From NCBI RefSeq assembly GCF_011044975.1, contig NZ_JAAKZV010000007.1, forward strand, positions 19,542 to 83,541: 64,000 bases of DNA. The letters are read 5' to 3'. Numbering within the stretch: the first letter of the stretch is position 1; each line of letters opens with the position of its first letter. The notes beneath the pieces were generated by a model that saw nothing but the letters and a program-made list of their open reading frames with translations, was not told where the DNA came from and searched no databases. Shown here piece after piece: positions 33,324 through 41,933 of this stretch. Source of the stretch: Streptomyces coryli (GTDB lineage: Bacteria > Actinomycetota > Actinomycetes > Streptomycetales > Streptomycetaceae). A program made the translations under genes and the position numbers.

Positions 33324-34937
33324 ATGCCCGCCACCACGACCCGTCCAGGCGCCTCCCGCACCCGTTCCTGGTGGGGCTGGGGATACGTCGACTCCCACCC
33401 CGACGACGCCGAATGCATCTCCTTGGGCGCCCTGTTGCCGGGCACCCTGGCCCGCCCGCTGCCGATACCGCGGGTCGCCGACCTGTCCATCGGCCGCCCC
33501 GTCATCACGCCTGCGCCCGCCCTGGCGCATCTGGTCACGGCCGCTCCCGAAGCGCGCGCCGCGCACGCCATGGGAAAGGCCTACCGCGATGTCATGCGGG
33601 CCCTGCGCGGCCGGCCCGGCCGGATCCCGGACCTGGTCGCCCGCCCGGCCGGCGACCAGGACGTGGCCGATCTGCTGGAGTGGGCGGGAGAGCAGGGGGT
33701 CGCCGTCGTCCCCTTCGGTGGCGGCTCGTCGGTGGTCGGTGGCGTGGAGTACCGGGGCGACGCCCACCGAGCCGTGCTGTCACTGGACTTGACCGCCATG
33801 GACCGGGTCCTGGAGATCGACGCCGACAGCCGTGCCGCCCGCATCCAGGCCGGAGCCCTCGGCCCCCTGCTGGAGGATCAGCTGCGGCCGCACGGCCTCA
33901 CCCTCCGCCACTTCCCGCAGAGCTTCGAGTTCTCCACCCTCGGCGGCTGGCTGGCCACCCGGGCCGGAGGCCACTACGCCACCGGCCGCACGCACATCGA
34001 CGATTTCGTGCAGTCCCTGCGCGTGGTCACCCCCGCCGGGGCGGGCACATCCTGGCGGCTGCCAGGCTCCGGCGCCGGGCCCTCGCCCGACCGGCTGTTC
34101 CTCGGTTCCGAGGGCACCCTCGGCGTCATCACCGAGGCGTGGATGCGCCTGCAGGAACGCCCCCGGCACAAGGCGTCGGCCTCGGTGGCCTTCGCCGACT
34201 TCCACCGCGCGCTGGAGGCGGTGCGTGCCATCGCCCAGTCCGACCTGGCTCCCGCGAACTGCCGCCTGCTCGACCCCGGGGAGGCCGCGATGTCCGGTGC
34301 CTCGCAGGACGGTTCCACCGTTCTGGTGCTGGGCTTCGAGTCCGCCACCGCCCCCGTCGGCTCCCTCCTCGCGACCGCCCTGGACCTGGCCCGCAGTTAC
34401 GGCGGCCGGAGCGAGGAGCCGACCGACGGCTCCGACGCCGCGGCCGACGGGGCCGACGGGGCCGTGAGCGCCTGGCGGTCGGCGTTCCTGCGGATGCCCT
34501 ATCTCCGGGACGGCCTGGCCCGCATGGGCGCGGTCGTCGAGACCTTCGAGACCGCGGCCACCTGGGACCGCATCCCCGCTCTGATCGACGCGGTCCGTAC
34601 CGAGGTCGGGGCCGCCGCGGCGAAAGCCACCGGCCACCCGGCCACCCTCAACTGCCGCCTGACCCACGTGTACCCCGACGGCGCCGCCCCCTACTTCACC
34701 GTGGCCGTGGCCGGACGCCCCGGCGACGAGATCGCGATCTGGGATGACATCAAAGCTGTAGCCAACGATGTCCTGCACCGGCACCGCGCCACGATCACTC
34801 ACCACCACGCCGTCGGCCGCGACCACCGCTCGGGCTATGACCGCCAGCGCCCGGAGCCGTTCGCGCTGGCGCTGCGCGCCGCCAAAGGCGCGCTGGACCC
34901 GCACCACATCCTCAACCCCGGCGTCCTGATCGACTGA
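33324..34937 (+). CDS. FAD-binding oxidase, alkyl-DHAP synthase/glycolate oxidase family
   Basis: A 537-residue flavoprotein of the VAO superfamily, most like bacterial alkyldihydroxyacetonephosphate synthase-type oxidases. The FAD-binding motif is VVPFGGGSSVVGGVE. The phosphate-binding LRHFPQSFEFSTLGGWLATRAGGHYATGRTHIDD and FLGSEGTLGVITEA blocks follow in order. The C-terminus has THHHAVGRDH, the histidine-rich active-site loop, and DPHHILNPGVL. Despite the name, many bacterial members oxidise hydroxy-acids or sugar acids. The start is ATG 33324 with GGGAG upstream. It converges, with 26 bases of overlap, on the lactonase-like amidohydrolase, so it may join the sugar-acid pathway of this locus. 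Confidence 0.88.
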   Translation: MPATTTRPGASRTRSWWGWGYVDSHPDDAECISLGALLPGTLARPLPIPRVADLSIGRPVITPAPALAHLVTAAPEARAAHAMGKAYRDVMRALRGRPGRIPDLVARPAGDQDVADLLEWAGEQGVAVVPFGGGSSVVGGVEYRGDAHRAVLSLDLTAMDRVLEIDADSRAARIQAGALGPLLEDQLRPHGLTLRHFPQSFEFSTLGGWLATRAGGHYATGRTHIDDFVQSLRVVTPAGAGTSWRLPGSGAGPSPDRLFLGSEGTLGVITEAWMRLQERPRHKASASVAFADFHRALEAVRAIAQSDLAPANCRLLDPGEAAMSGASQDGSTVLVLGFESATAPVGSLLATALDLARSYGGRSEEPTDGSDAAADGADGAVSAWRSAFLRMPYLRDGLARMGAVVETFETAATWDRIPALIDAVRTEVGAAAAKATGHPATLNCRLTHVYPDGAAPYFTVAVAGRPGDEIAIWDDIKAVANDVLHRHRATITHHHAVGRDHRSGYDRQRPEPFALALRAAKGALDPHHILNPGVLID

Positions 34938-35796
34938 CGGGCCAGCCCGGGCCGACCGGCATGCGGTACGCCCGGCAGGCCGCGTTCGCGAAGATCTCGC
35001 TCCGGTCCTGCGGGGAGAGCCCCGCGCACAGCTGCTCGGTGACCTCGAGCACCCGGCCGTACGACGCCGTGAGCAGGCAGACGGGCCAGTCGGAGCCGAA
35101 CAGCAAGCGCCGCGGGCCGAAGATCTCCAGGGCTGTGTCCGTGCAGGTCCTGACGTCACGGCCGGGGGTGGTGAGCAGGCCGGACAGTTTGCAGAAGACC
35201 CGCGGCCCGGCGTCCGCCAGCTGCCGCAGTGACCGCGCCCAGGCGCGGTGCGCCTCCGCGTCGTCCGCCGGTGGCTGGCCCAGGTGGTTGAGGACGAAGG
35301 TGGTGCCGGGGCAGGCGCGCACGGCCGCGACCGCGGTGGGCAGTTGCCAGGGGCGGACGAGGAGGTCGAAGGCGAGGTTCGCGGTGCCGGTGGCGCGCAG
35401 GCCGCGCAGCACCGCTGGGCGGGTGAGCCAGTCCGGGTCCGGCTCGGCCTGGACGGGATGACGGATGCCGACCAGGGCGGCGCCGCCGGGCAGTTCGCGC
35501 AGCGCGGTGAGGTGCTCGGTCACCGCCGGGGAGGCCAGGTCGGTCCACCCGACGACACCCGCGATGGGGCCGGGCGCGGCGGCGTGCGCGAGCAGTTCCG
35601 CGGTCTCCTCCGGCGCCGGCTGCGTCTGTACGAGGACGGTGCGGCCGACGCCCGTGGCCCGTAGCAGCGGTGCCAGGTCGTCCGGCCCGTAGCTGCGCCG
35701 GATCGGCGCGAGGGCGGGGGCGTCGAGCCAGGGCTGGTGCCGTATGGAGAGATCCCACAGATGGTGGTGCGCGTCGACGCGCCAGGCCTCGCTCAC
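34912..35796 (-). CDS. Amidohydrolase family 2 protein, possible sugar lactonase
   Basis: A 294-residue TIM-barrel hydrolase of the amidohydrolase_2 family, close in pattern to L-fuconolactonase and L-rhamnono-lactonase. Metal-site landmarks are DAHHHLWD near the N-terminus, the histidine in VLNHLGQPP, and LLFGSDWPV at the C-terminal end with the catalytic Asp. The GTG start at 35796 overlaps the stop of the oxidoreductase-esterase fusion by four bases (GTGA). It is therefore translated with it. Opening of an aldonolactone made by the fused sugar dehydrogenase is the natural reading, but this is inference. Confidence 0.85.
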   Translation of the reverse strand: MSEAWRVDAHHHLWDLSIRHQPWLDAPALAPIRRSYGPDDLAPLLRATGVGRTVLVQTQPAPEETAELLAHAAAPGPIAGVVGWTDLASPAVTEHLTALRELPGGAALVGIRHPVQAEPDPDWLTRPAVLRGLRATGTANLAFDLLVRPWQLPTAVAAVRACPGTTFVLNHLGQPPADDAEAHRAWARSLRQLADAGPRVFCKLSGLLTTPGRDVRTCTDTALEIFGPRRLLFGSDWPVCLLTASYGRVLEVTEQLCAGLSPQDRSEIFANAACRAYRMPVGPGWPVSRSGRRG

Positions 35797-37691
35797 CGTG
35801 GCGGCTCCTGCTCCCAGGTGAGCCCGGACTCGGGTATGTCCTCGTCCTCCAGCCGGCGTACGTCCGCGGGGGCCAGGAGGCCCGCCGCCCGCAGGCCCCG
35901 CGCCACGAGGCGGGCGATCTCGATGGCGCCGCGCGACCGGACGTGGGTGTCGTCCTGGGCGCCGCGGGGGTGGTTGGGGTGGTCGCCGGGGCCGAGCCAC
36001 AGGAAGGCGTCCTTGCTTGCCTCGGGGCCCAGTTGCTGCCAGAGCGCGTGGCTGGCGGCCTGTACGTCGATCAGCGCCACCTGCTCCTCGGCAGCTACGG
36101 AGCGCGCCGTCTCCGCGTAGGGGCCGTGCGTTTGCTGCGCGCTGCCGTCGGGGCCGAAGCTGCGGCGCTCGACCGGGGTGAGCAGCACCGGCACCGCGCG
36201 GGCGGCGCGTACGGCCGCGACTAGGCGCAGGAGGTGGTGGCGGTAGGTGGTGGCGGGGTCCGTGTAGCGGGTGGGGTCTTCCGCCTTCTGGTCGTTGTGC
36301 CCGAACTGGATCAGCACCAGGTCGCCCGGCCGCAGCGTGTCGACCAGCGCGTCGAGACGTCCCTCCGCCAGAAAGCTCAACGAACTGCGGCCATCGCGGG
36401 CGTGGTTGGCCACCGCGAGGTCGCGCCCGAGGAAGAGGGGGAGCGCCATGCCCCAGCCGGCCATCGGAGCGGCGGAGGCGGGTTTGGCGGCGGCGGTGGA
36501 GTCACCGGCGATGTGTACGGTGCGGGGTCTCCCGCGCGCCGCCCAGGGGGCGTCCAGCTCGGAGAACAGGGACAGCCGTGCCGCGCTCGCCTCGACCAGG
36601 GCGCTGATGCCCGGGATCACGCGGCGAGGAGCGGCCCCCGAGGTGTCGGTACGCCAGAACTCCGGTGGCAGCGGCGTCGGTTCCGGCGCCGTGCGGATCT
36701 CCTCGACCACGCGCATGAAGCCCCCGCTGCGCTCCAGCGGGCTCAGCAGCGCGCTGCCGTGCCCGAGGTGGGCGACGAGATTCTCCAGCAGGTCGGTGCG
36801 CGGATGGACGCTCTCCTCCGGCGGGTGGCCGTCGCGCTCCAGCAGCACCTGGTCGTCGGTGTAGCGGAGCGTGATCCGGCCCCGGTCGCCGTGCACCACC
36901 ACATACGGCGGCGAGTTGCGCTCGGCGCAGAGTGTGGCGGCGACGGTGACCGTCGTGCCGCGGGTGGTGCCGATCCGTACGCAGGCGGTGTCGTCCGCCT
37001 CGATGTCGTGGGCCCGGTAGAGCTCCGGTTCCACCGTGGCGACGTCCTCCTCGCGGTCGCTGCCGTCGAGCCGCAGCGCGGTGGCCACCGCGTGGGCGAG
37101 GGGGTTGGTGAGCACGCCGTCGACCACCTCCCCGGCCCCCAGCCGGCGCCGTCCGGCCCAGGGAGCGCGCGCGTAGTACCGGCCGTCGCGCACCCACGCC
37201 CCGGCCGCACCGATGCCGCGCACCCGCCCGATCGCGCCGTCGGCCACCAGCCGCCGGACCGCCTCCAGGGCCGCGGAGCCGCACGACTGGAAGCCGACCT
37301 GGCAGACCCGGCCGTGCTCCTTGAACGCGGTGGTGAGCTGCCTGAAGCCGGCCAGCGACGGCGCGGGCGGCTTCTCCAGCAGCACGTGCGACCCGGCCCG
37401 TACGGCGGTGAGGGCGAGGCCGACGTGGGTGTGGATGGGCGTGCTGACGATCGTGATCGTGGGGCGGGTCTGCTCCAGGAGCTTTGCCAGGTCGGGGGAT
37501 TGGGGCGGTCCGCCGAGGGCCGCGAGCTCCTCGCCCGCGAGCGGCTTCGGGTCGCATACGCCGACCACCCGGACCTGCCCGGCGGCCGTCAGCCGGGCCA
37601 GGTTGTCCCGGTGCAGGCGGCCGTAGCCATGGGCGCCCGCGAGGACGACCGGGAGCGGCTCATCCACCTGCGGACTCGCTGGCTGCGTCAT
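35793..37691 (-). CDS. Fusion: Gfo/Idh/MocA sugar oxidoreductase + SGNH (rhamnogalacturonan acetylesterase-like) hydrolase
   Basis: About 632 residues, in two catalytic domains. Residues ~12-350 form a Gfo/Idh/MocA dehydrogenase: VVLAGAHGYGRLH nucleotide loop, EKP in VLLEKPP at about residue 106, and the C-terminal beta-sheet. Residues ~390-620 form an SGNH/GDSL esterase of the rhamnogalacturonan acetylesterase (CE12) type: block I GDST with the Ser nucleophile near 398, NHARDGRSS, QFGHND, and a final DDTHVR with the catalytic Asp-His pair. No signal peptide is visible, so both act in the cytosol. ATG 37691 is chosen because GGGAG lies upstream; ATG 37718 would add nine residues. The lactonase-like gene follows with a four-base overlap. 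Confidence 0.88.
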   Translation of the reverse strand: MTQPASPQVDEPLPVVLAGAHGYGRLHRDNLARLTAAGQVRVVGVCDPKPLAGEELAALGGPPQSPDLAKLLEQTRPTITIVSTPIHTHVGLALTAVRAGSHVLLEKPPAPSLAGFRQLTTAFKEHGRVCQVGFQSCGSAALEAVRRLVADGAIGRVRGIGAAGAWVRDGRYYARAPWAGRRRLGAGEVVDGVLTNPLAHAVATALRLDGSDREEDVATVEPELYRAHDIEADDTACVRIGTTRGTTVTVAATLCAERNSPPYVVVHGDRGRITLRYTDDQVLLERDGHPPEESVHPRTDLLENLVAHLGHGSALLSPLERSGGFMRVVEEIRTAPEPTPLPPEFWRTDTSGAAPRRVIPGISALVEASAARLSLFSELDAPWAARGRPRTVHIAGDSTAAAKPASAAPMAGWGMALPLFLGRDLAVANHARDGRSSLSFLAEGRLDALVDTLRPGDLVLIQFGHNDQKAEDPTRYTDPATTYRHHLLRLVAAVRAARAVPVLLTPVERRSFGPDGSAQQTHGPYAETARSVAAEEQVALIDVQAASHALWQQLGPEASKDAFLWLGPGDHPNHPRGAQDDTHVRSRGAIEIARLVARGLRAAGLLAPADVRRLEDEDIPESGLTWEQEPPR

Positions 37692-37738
37692 CGCGGACTC
37701 CCGCCGAAGGGTGGTCATGGACGCGTCACTGTGCTTCC

Positions 37739-37764
37739 ATGCCTGGCATACCAGAGGAATGCCA
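37739..37764. promoter_or_regulatory. ATGCC palindrome plus third half-site between the fusion gene and the pectinesterase
   Basis: ATGCCTGGCAT (37739-37749) is a perfect 11-base palindrome, and ATGCCA (37759-37764) adds a half-site. They lie in the 117-base divergent gap, a sensible operator position for both genes. The binding protein is unknown. Confidence 0.4.
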
Positions 37765-37807
37765 CCCGCATGCTAGCAGCGCGGCGCCCACGTAAGGAGC
37801 CCGTCCC

Positions 37808-39262
37808 ATGCGCCAGTTACGGTCACTGCCGGCCCTCGTCGCGGTTCTCTGCGCCCTCGCGGCGCTGCTCGTCGGCGCTCCTACTGCGCAGGCGCGGAGC
37901 GCGCCGGTGCTGCAGCCGCAGGGTCTCGACGAGGCGGTCTGCACCGACACCCCGCTGCGGATGACCTTCGACCGGAACGTACAGCTCGGCACCAGCGGCC
38001 AGTTGCAGGTGCATCACGCCGACGGCACCCTCGTGGACGTCGTGGATCTGGCCGACCCCGGCACGTATCAGAAGAGCATCGGCGGTGCGCTCACCGACTA
38101 CGGCGAGGTGCACCGCTGGTTCTACGAGCCGGTGGTGCTCGACGGTCGCACCGCCTCCGTCCACCTCCACTACCCGCTGGACCCGCGGCAGGAGTACTAC
38201 GTCACCGTCGACGAGGGCTTCTTCCGCGGCGAGCCGGCCATCGACGACCCGCAGACCTGGCGTTTCCGCACCAGGGACCACCCCGCGGCCGGCGCCTCCC
38301 GGCTGACCGTCGACCAGGGCGGCGGCGGGGACTTCTGCACCGTGCAGGGCGCCGTCGACTTCGTGCCGCAGCACAACACCCAGGACGTCCGCATCGACGT
38401 CGGGCCCGGGACGTATCGCGAGATCGTCTACGTCCCGCAGACCAAGCCGCACCTGTCGGTCCGCGGCAGCGGCGCCGGCCGTACCGTCATCGGCTATCCC
38501 AACAACAGCGTGCTCAACGGCGACGCCGCCATGTCCGACGTACCGGCCCGGCAGAGCTACTGCCCGCGCCGGGTGCTGCCGCAGCCCGATCGCTTCAATT
38601 GCTGGCGCGCGGCCTTCGGCGTCGACGCCGACGACTTCCGGCTGGCGGACGCCACCATTCACAACACGACGCCCAAGGGCGGCTCCCAGGCCGAGGCGTT
38701 CCGCGGCAACGGCGACCGGATCGTGCTGGAGCGGGTGCGGGTGCTCAGCTATCAGGACAGCCTGCGGCTGCAGGGGCGGGCGTTCGTCACCGACAGCTAT
38801 GTCGAGGGCGACGTGGACTTCGTGTGGGGGACCGGCGGCGTCTTCGTCCAGGACTCCGAGCTGAAGTCGCTCGGCACCGGATACGTCAGCCAGATCCGTA
38901 ATGCCGACGACGGGCCCGGCAACGTCTTCCTCCGGACGCGGCTGACCCGCGCCGCCGACGTCCCCGACGGGAGCGTGCTGCTCGGCCGGATCGACAGCCG
39001 CTTCCCCGGCAGCCAGGTGGTGTTCCTGGACTCGCCGATGGACGCGCACATCGACGCCGTCGGGTGGGGGCTGACCGGCTTCGACTGCGCGGCGGGCGAG
39101 CGGCTGCGGTTCTGGGAGCACGGCAGCACCGATCTCGACGGCCACGCGCTCGACGTCTCCGGCCGGCTGCCCTGCTCCCGGCAGCTCGCCGCCGCGGAGG
39201 CGGCCAAATGGCGGGACCCCGGCACGCTGCTCGACGGCTGGGACCCGCGCACCTCCGAGTGA
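37808..39262 (+). CDS. Secreted pectin methylesterase (CE8) with N-terminal Ig-like domain
   Basis: A 484-residue secreted pectinesterase. Residues 1-30 are a Sec signal ending near AQARS. Residues ~38-155 form an SbsA/Ig-like beta-sandwich (LRMTFDRNVQLG; EYYVTVDEGFF). The rest is the right-handed beta-helix of CE8: LTVDQGGGGDFCTVQGAVDFVP, QAEAFRGNGDRIVLERVR, LSYQDSLRLQGR with the catalytic Asp (QDSL), GDVDFVWGTGGVFVQDSE with the second Asp, and the Arg region LLGRIDSRFPGSQVVF. It removes methyl groups from homogalacturonan, which prepares pectin for lyases and GH28. Codon 4 is TTA (37817-37819), implying bldA-dependent translation. AAGGAG precedes the ATG. Confidence 0.93.
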   Translation: MRQLRSLPALVAVLCALAALLVGAPTAQARSAPVLQPQGLDEAVCTDTPLRMTFDRNVQLGTSGQLQVHHADGTLVDVVDLADPGTYQKSIGGALTDYGEVHRWFYEPVVLDGRTASVHLHYPLDPRQEYYVTVDEGFFRGEPAIDDPQTWRFRTRDHPAAGASRLTVDQGGGGDFCTVQGAVDFVPQHNTQDVRIDVGPGTYREIVYVPQTKPHLSVRGSGAGRTVIGYPNNSVLNGDAAMSDVPARQSYCPRRVLPQPDRFNCWRAAFGVDADDFRLADATIHNTTPKGGSQAEAFRGNGDRIVLERVRVLSYQDSLRLQGRAFVTDSYVEGDVDFVWGTGGVFVQDSELKSLGTGYVSQIRNADDGPGNVFLRTRLTRAADVPDGSVLLGRIDSRFPGSQVVFLDSPMDAHIDAVGWGLTGFDCAAGERLRFWEHGSTDLDGHALDVSGRLPCSRQLAAAEAAKWRDPGTLLDGWDPRTSE

Positions 39263-39305
39263 CCTCAGCATCCCGACGACCTTCCCCGGCAGGTGAGTTA
39301 CGCCC

Positions 39306-40505
39306 ATGTCCACGCTGTCCCGCAGAACCCTCCTGGGTGCCCTCGGCACCGCGACCGCCGTCGGCGCACTGCCCGCGGCGACCCACGCCGCCGCGGCCCC
39401 CGTCGGCAGCACGCCGGCCCGGGCCCGCCCGGTGGCCCCGGTCAACGCCGAGGTGGCCGCCGCGCACCCGCTCACGTACAAGACGCTGCCGCAGGAGGTG
39501 GTCGGCGTCGATGTCGAGGAGCTGATGAAGGTCCACACCGAGACCGACGCCGACGCGCTGCGTGCCGCGCTGGTACGGGAGGTGTGGAAGTCCGCGGACG
39601 GGCGGCTGCCCGGGGCGCTGCCGGATGTGGCCGAGGGCGTCGAGGCGCCCGAGCTGCCCGGCTTCACCGGGGTGCGGCGCATCGACCGGCTGACGGTGCG
39701 GATGCCGTACGGGCTGCGCTCGATCGTCTTCCTGCTGCTGCCGCACAGCAGCGACCACGGCCGGGTCGCGCTCTACCACAACGGCCATGGCGAGGAGCCG
39801 AGCACGATGCAGCGCACCGCCCAGGCGCTGCTGGACGCCGGGTACACCGTGCTGCTTTTCGCGATGCCGCTCTATCACTGGAATCCCAGGGAGCTGACCG
39901 ATCCGGCGGACTCGTCCCGTACGGTCACGGTCGAGTCGCACAACGACCTCGGGCCGTGGGAGACCGCGGACTTCTCTACGCTGCGCTTCTTCCTGGAGCC
40001 GCCGGCCGTGGCTCTCAACCATGTCGTCGCGGCCCACCAGCCGCCGTCGGTGCAGATGATCGGGCTGTCCGGCGGCGGCTGGGCGGCGACCGTCTATCCG
40101 GCGCTCGACACCCGGGTGACCCGGAGCTATCCGACGGCCGGGTCGCTGCCGTTCTTCCTGCGCCCGGCGCCGCCGAAGCCGAGCCCGACGACCGGCGACT
40201 GGGAGCAGCGCAAGGACCGGCATCCGGCGTTCTACGGGCTGACCGACTACCTCGATCTGTACGCGTTGGCGGCGACGGGGCGGCACCGGCGGCAGATGCA
40301 GATCCTCAACCGGTTCGACGACTGCTGTTTCAACGCCGTGGGCCACCGCGCCTATGAGGCGGTGGTGCGGCACCGTGTCCAGGTCATCGGGGACGGGCAC
40401 TGGGAGCTGCTGGAGGACGCCACCCACGGCGACCACACCATCAGCCCGTATGCGCTGTCGGTCATTCTCTGGGACCTGGACACGGCCTGCGCCCACCAGC
40501 CGTAG
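39306..40505 (+). CDS. Secreted alpha/beta-hydrolase-fold protein
   Basis: A 399-residue protein with a twin-arginine-type signal (SRRTLLGALGTATAVGAL). The nucleophile elbow GLSGGGW, the oxyanion-side stretch VALYHNGHGEEPS, and HGDHTIS near the end, which can supply the catalytic histidine, indicate an alpha/beta hydrolase. A histidine/aspartate-rich middle (YHWNPRELTDPADSS) and FDDCCFNAVGHR are unusual. It may be a carbohydrate esterase acting on acyl groups of pectin, given that it sits 43 bases after the pectinesterase in the same orientation. I cannot assign a named CE family. Confidence 0.75.
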   Translation: MSTLSRRTLLGALGTATAVGALPAATHAAAAPVGSTPARARPVAPVNAEVAAAHPLTYKTLPQEVVGVDVEELMKVHTETDADALRAALVREVWKSADGRLPGALPDVAEGVEAPELPGFTGVRRIDRLTVRMPYGLRSIVFLLLPHSSDHGRVALYHNGHGEEPSTMQRTAQALLDAGYTVLLFAMPLYHWNPRELTDPADSSRTVTVESHNDLGPWETADFSTLRFFLEPPAVALNHVVAAHQPPSVQMIGLSGGGWAATVYPALDTRVTRSYPTAGSLPFFLRPAPPKPSPTTGDWEQRKDRHPAFYGLTDYLDLYALAATGRHRRQMQILNRFDDCCFNAVGHRAYEAVVRHRVQVIGDGHWELLEDATHGDHTISPYALSVILWDLDTACAHQP

Positions 40506-40510
40506 CGTCG

Positions 40511-40598
40511 CCGGTCAGCCGGTCAGCCGGTCAGCCGGTCAGCCGGTCAGCCGGTCAGCCGGTCAGCCGGTCAGCCGGTCAGCCGGTCAGCCGGTCAG
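40511..40598. repeat. Tandem repeat: 11 perfect copies of CCGGTCAG
   Basis: An 8-base unit is repeated eleven times without a mismatch over 88 bases. It fills the gap between the secreted hydrolase stop (40503-40505) and the convergent oxidoreductase. It also includes that gene's last codons and its TGA stop (40587-40589). Each copy read leftward contains TGA, so extra copies cannot extend the protein. Confidence 0.97.
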
Positions 40599-41930
40599 CG
40601 GCACGAGCGCGTCGGTCGCCACGGCGGTGCCCGTGGCGAACGACTCGTTCGCGGCCAGGCCGGTAACCAGGGCCAGGGCGCCGTCGAGGGCGGTGGCGGG
40701 CTTCCCGTCGCCGTCCTCGGTGCGCTGAGCGTCGGCGGCGGGGCCAAACAGCGCCGTCAGCATCCGCTCGTCGCCGCCGCCGTGACCGGCGTGGTCGTAC
40801 TCCGGCAGCGGGACTTCCTCCGGCTCCTGCCACAGGCGGCGCAGCAGGATGCGTGGGCCGCCCGCGTTGGCCATGGCCTTGTCGCCGTGGATGGCGCCCT
40901 TGCCGGAGGAGGTGCGCAGCCGGGGCGGCTGCCAGCGGCTCTCCTCGACCTCAAGCTCGAGGCGGCCGCCGGTGCCGTTGAAGGCGACGCGGTAGCCCTC
41001 CCAGGGGGAGTAGGCGGTGAGGTGGTACGTCATGGAGGCCCCGGTGTCGTAGCGCACCAGCACCGACATGTCGTCCTCGATGGTGATGTCGTCGCCGAAG
41101 ACATTGCGGTCGCGCAGGTAGCCGTCGTGCGGTTCGGCGTCGAGGTAGAGGGAGCGCAGGGCGGGGTTCTCGGCGAGCGGCAGCGCGAACGGGTCGCCGT
41201 CGGACTCGGGGGCGCCGTGGGCGCGTTCGTAGTCGCGGCGGTAGCCGCTGCGCTCGCCGGCGGCGCGGCCGTAGAACGCCAGCCGGCCGTGGCCGTAGAC
41301 CTGCTGCGGGCGGGCGCCGAGCCACCAGTTGACGAGGTCGAAGTGGTGACTCGCCTTGTGCACCATCAGGCCGCCGCTCTTGTCCTTCTCGCGGTGCCAG
41401 CGGCGGAAGTAGTCGGCCCCGTGCCGGGTGTCGAGCAGCCACTCGAAGTGCACCGACAGGACGTCGCCGATGGCGCCGTCCGCGAGCAGCCGGTGGACCT
41501 CGGCGTGGACGGGGTTGTAGCGGTAGTTGAAGGCGACGGCGAGGTCGCCGCCGGTGTCGTCGACCGTCTGCAGGATGCGGCGGCAGCGGGGCGCGTCCGT
41601 CGTCATCGGCTTCTCCGTCACCACGCGGCAGCCGGCGCGCAGGGCGGGGACTATGTAGGCGTCGTGGAGCGAGTCCACGGTGGTGACCACCACTTCCCGG
41701 ATGTCCTCGGTGCGCAGCCGCCGCTCGAAGTCGTCCGGGGTCCAGGCCGCCGCCTCCGGCTCGCCGGCCTCGGCCAGCAGCCGCTGGTGGTGGGCGATCC
41801 TGGCGGGGTTGGGGTCGCACAGCGCCGCCACCGTCAGGTGCGGGCGGCGGGCGAGTGCGGTGGTGAACATCTGGGCGCGTGAGCCGGTGCCCACCACGAC
41901 GGCGCGGGCGGGTTCCGTGCTTGCTGCCAT
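40587..41930 (-). CDS. Gfo/Idh/MocA-family oxidoreductase
   Basis: A 447-residue NAD(P)-dependent sugar or sugar-acid dehydrogenase. The nucleotide loop is VVVGTGSRAQMFTTALA, the catalytic block is EKPM in CRVVTEKPMTT, and the FNYRYNPVHAEVHRLL segment opens the C-terminal alpha/beta domain. A conserved His region follows in HKASHHFDLVNWWLG. The C-terminal extension is longer than usual and includes DYDHAGHGGGDERML-type residues. The gene lies three bases after GH28 on the same strand and forms an operon with it and the upstream regulator. Its stop codon lies inside an 8-base tandem repeat. It presumably oxidises a pectin-derived sugar. Confidence 0.92.
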   Translation of the reverse strand: MAASTEPARAVVVGTGSRAQMFTTALARRPHLTVAALCDPNPARIAHHQRLLAEAGEPEAAAWTPDDFERRLRTEDIREVVVTTVDSLHDAYIVPALRAGCRVVTEKPMTTDAPRCRRILQTVDDTGGDLAVAFNYRYNPVHAEVHRLLADGAIGDVLSVHFEWLLDTRHGADYFRRWHREKDKSGGLMVHKASHHFDLVNWWLGARPQQVYGHGRLAFYGRAAGERSGYRRDYERAHGAPESDGDPFALPLAENPALRSLYLDAEPHDGYLRDRNVFGDDITIEDDMSVLVRYDTGASMTYHLTAYSPWEGYRVAFNGTGGRLELEVEESRWQPPRLRTSSGKGAIHGDKAMANAGGPRILLRRLWQEPEEVPLPEYDHAGHGGGDERMLTALFGPAADAQRTEDGDGKPATALDGALALVTGLAANESFATGTAVATDALVPLTG

Positions 41931-41933
41931 GTT

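Noticed and set aside
40511-40598. CRISPR-like repeat
   Set aside because: It is a simple 8-base tandem repeat with no spacers and no cas genes.
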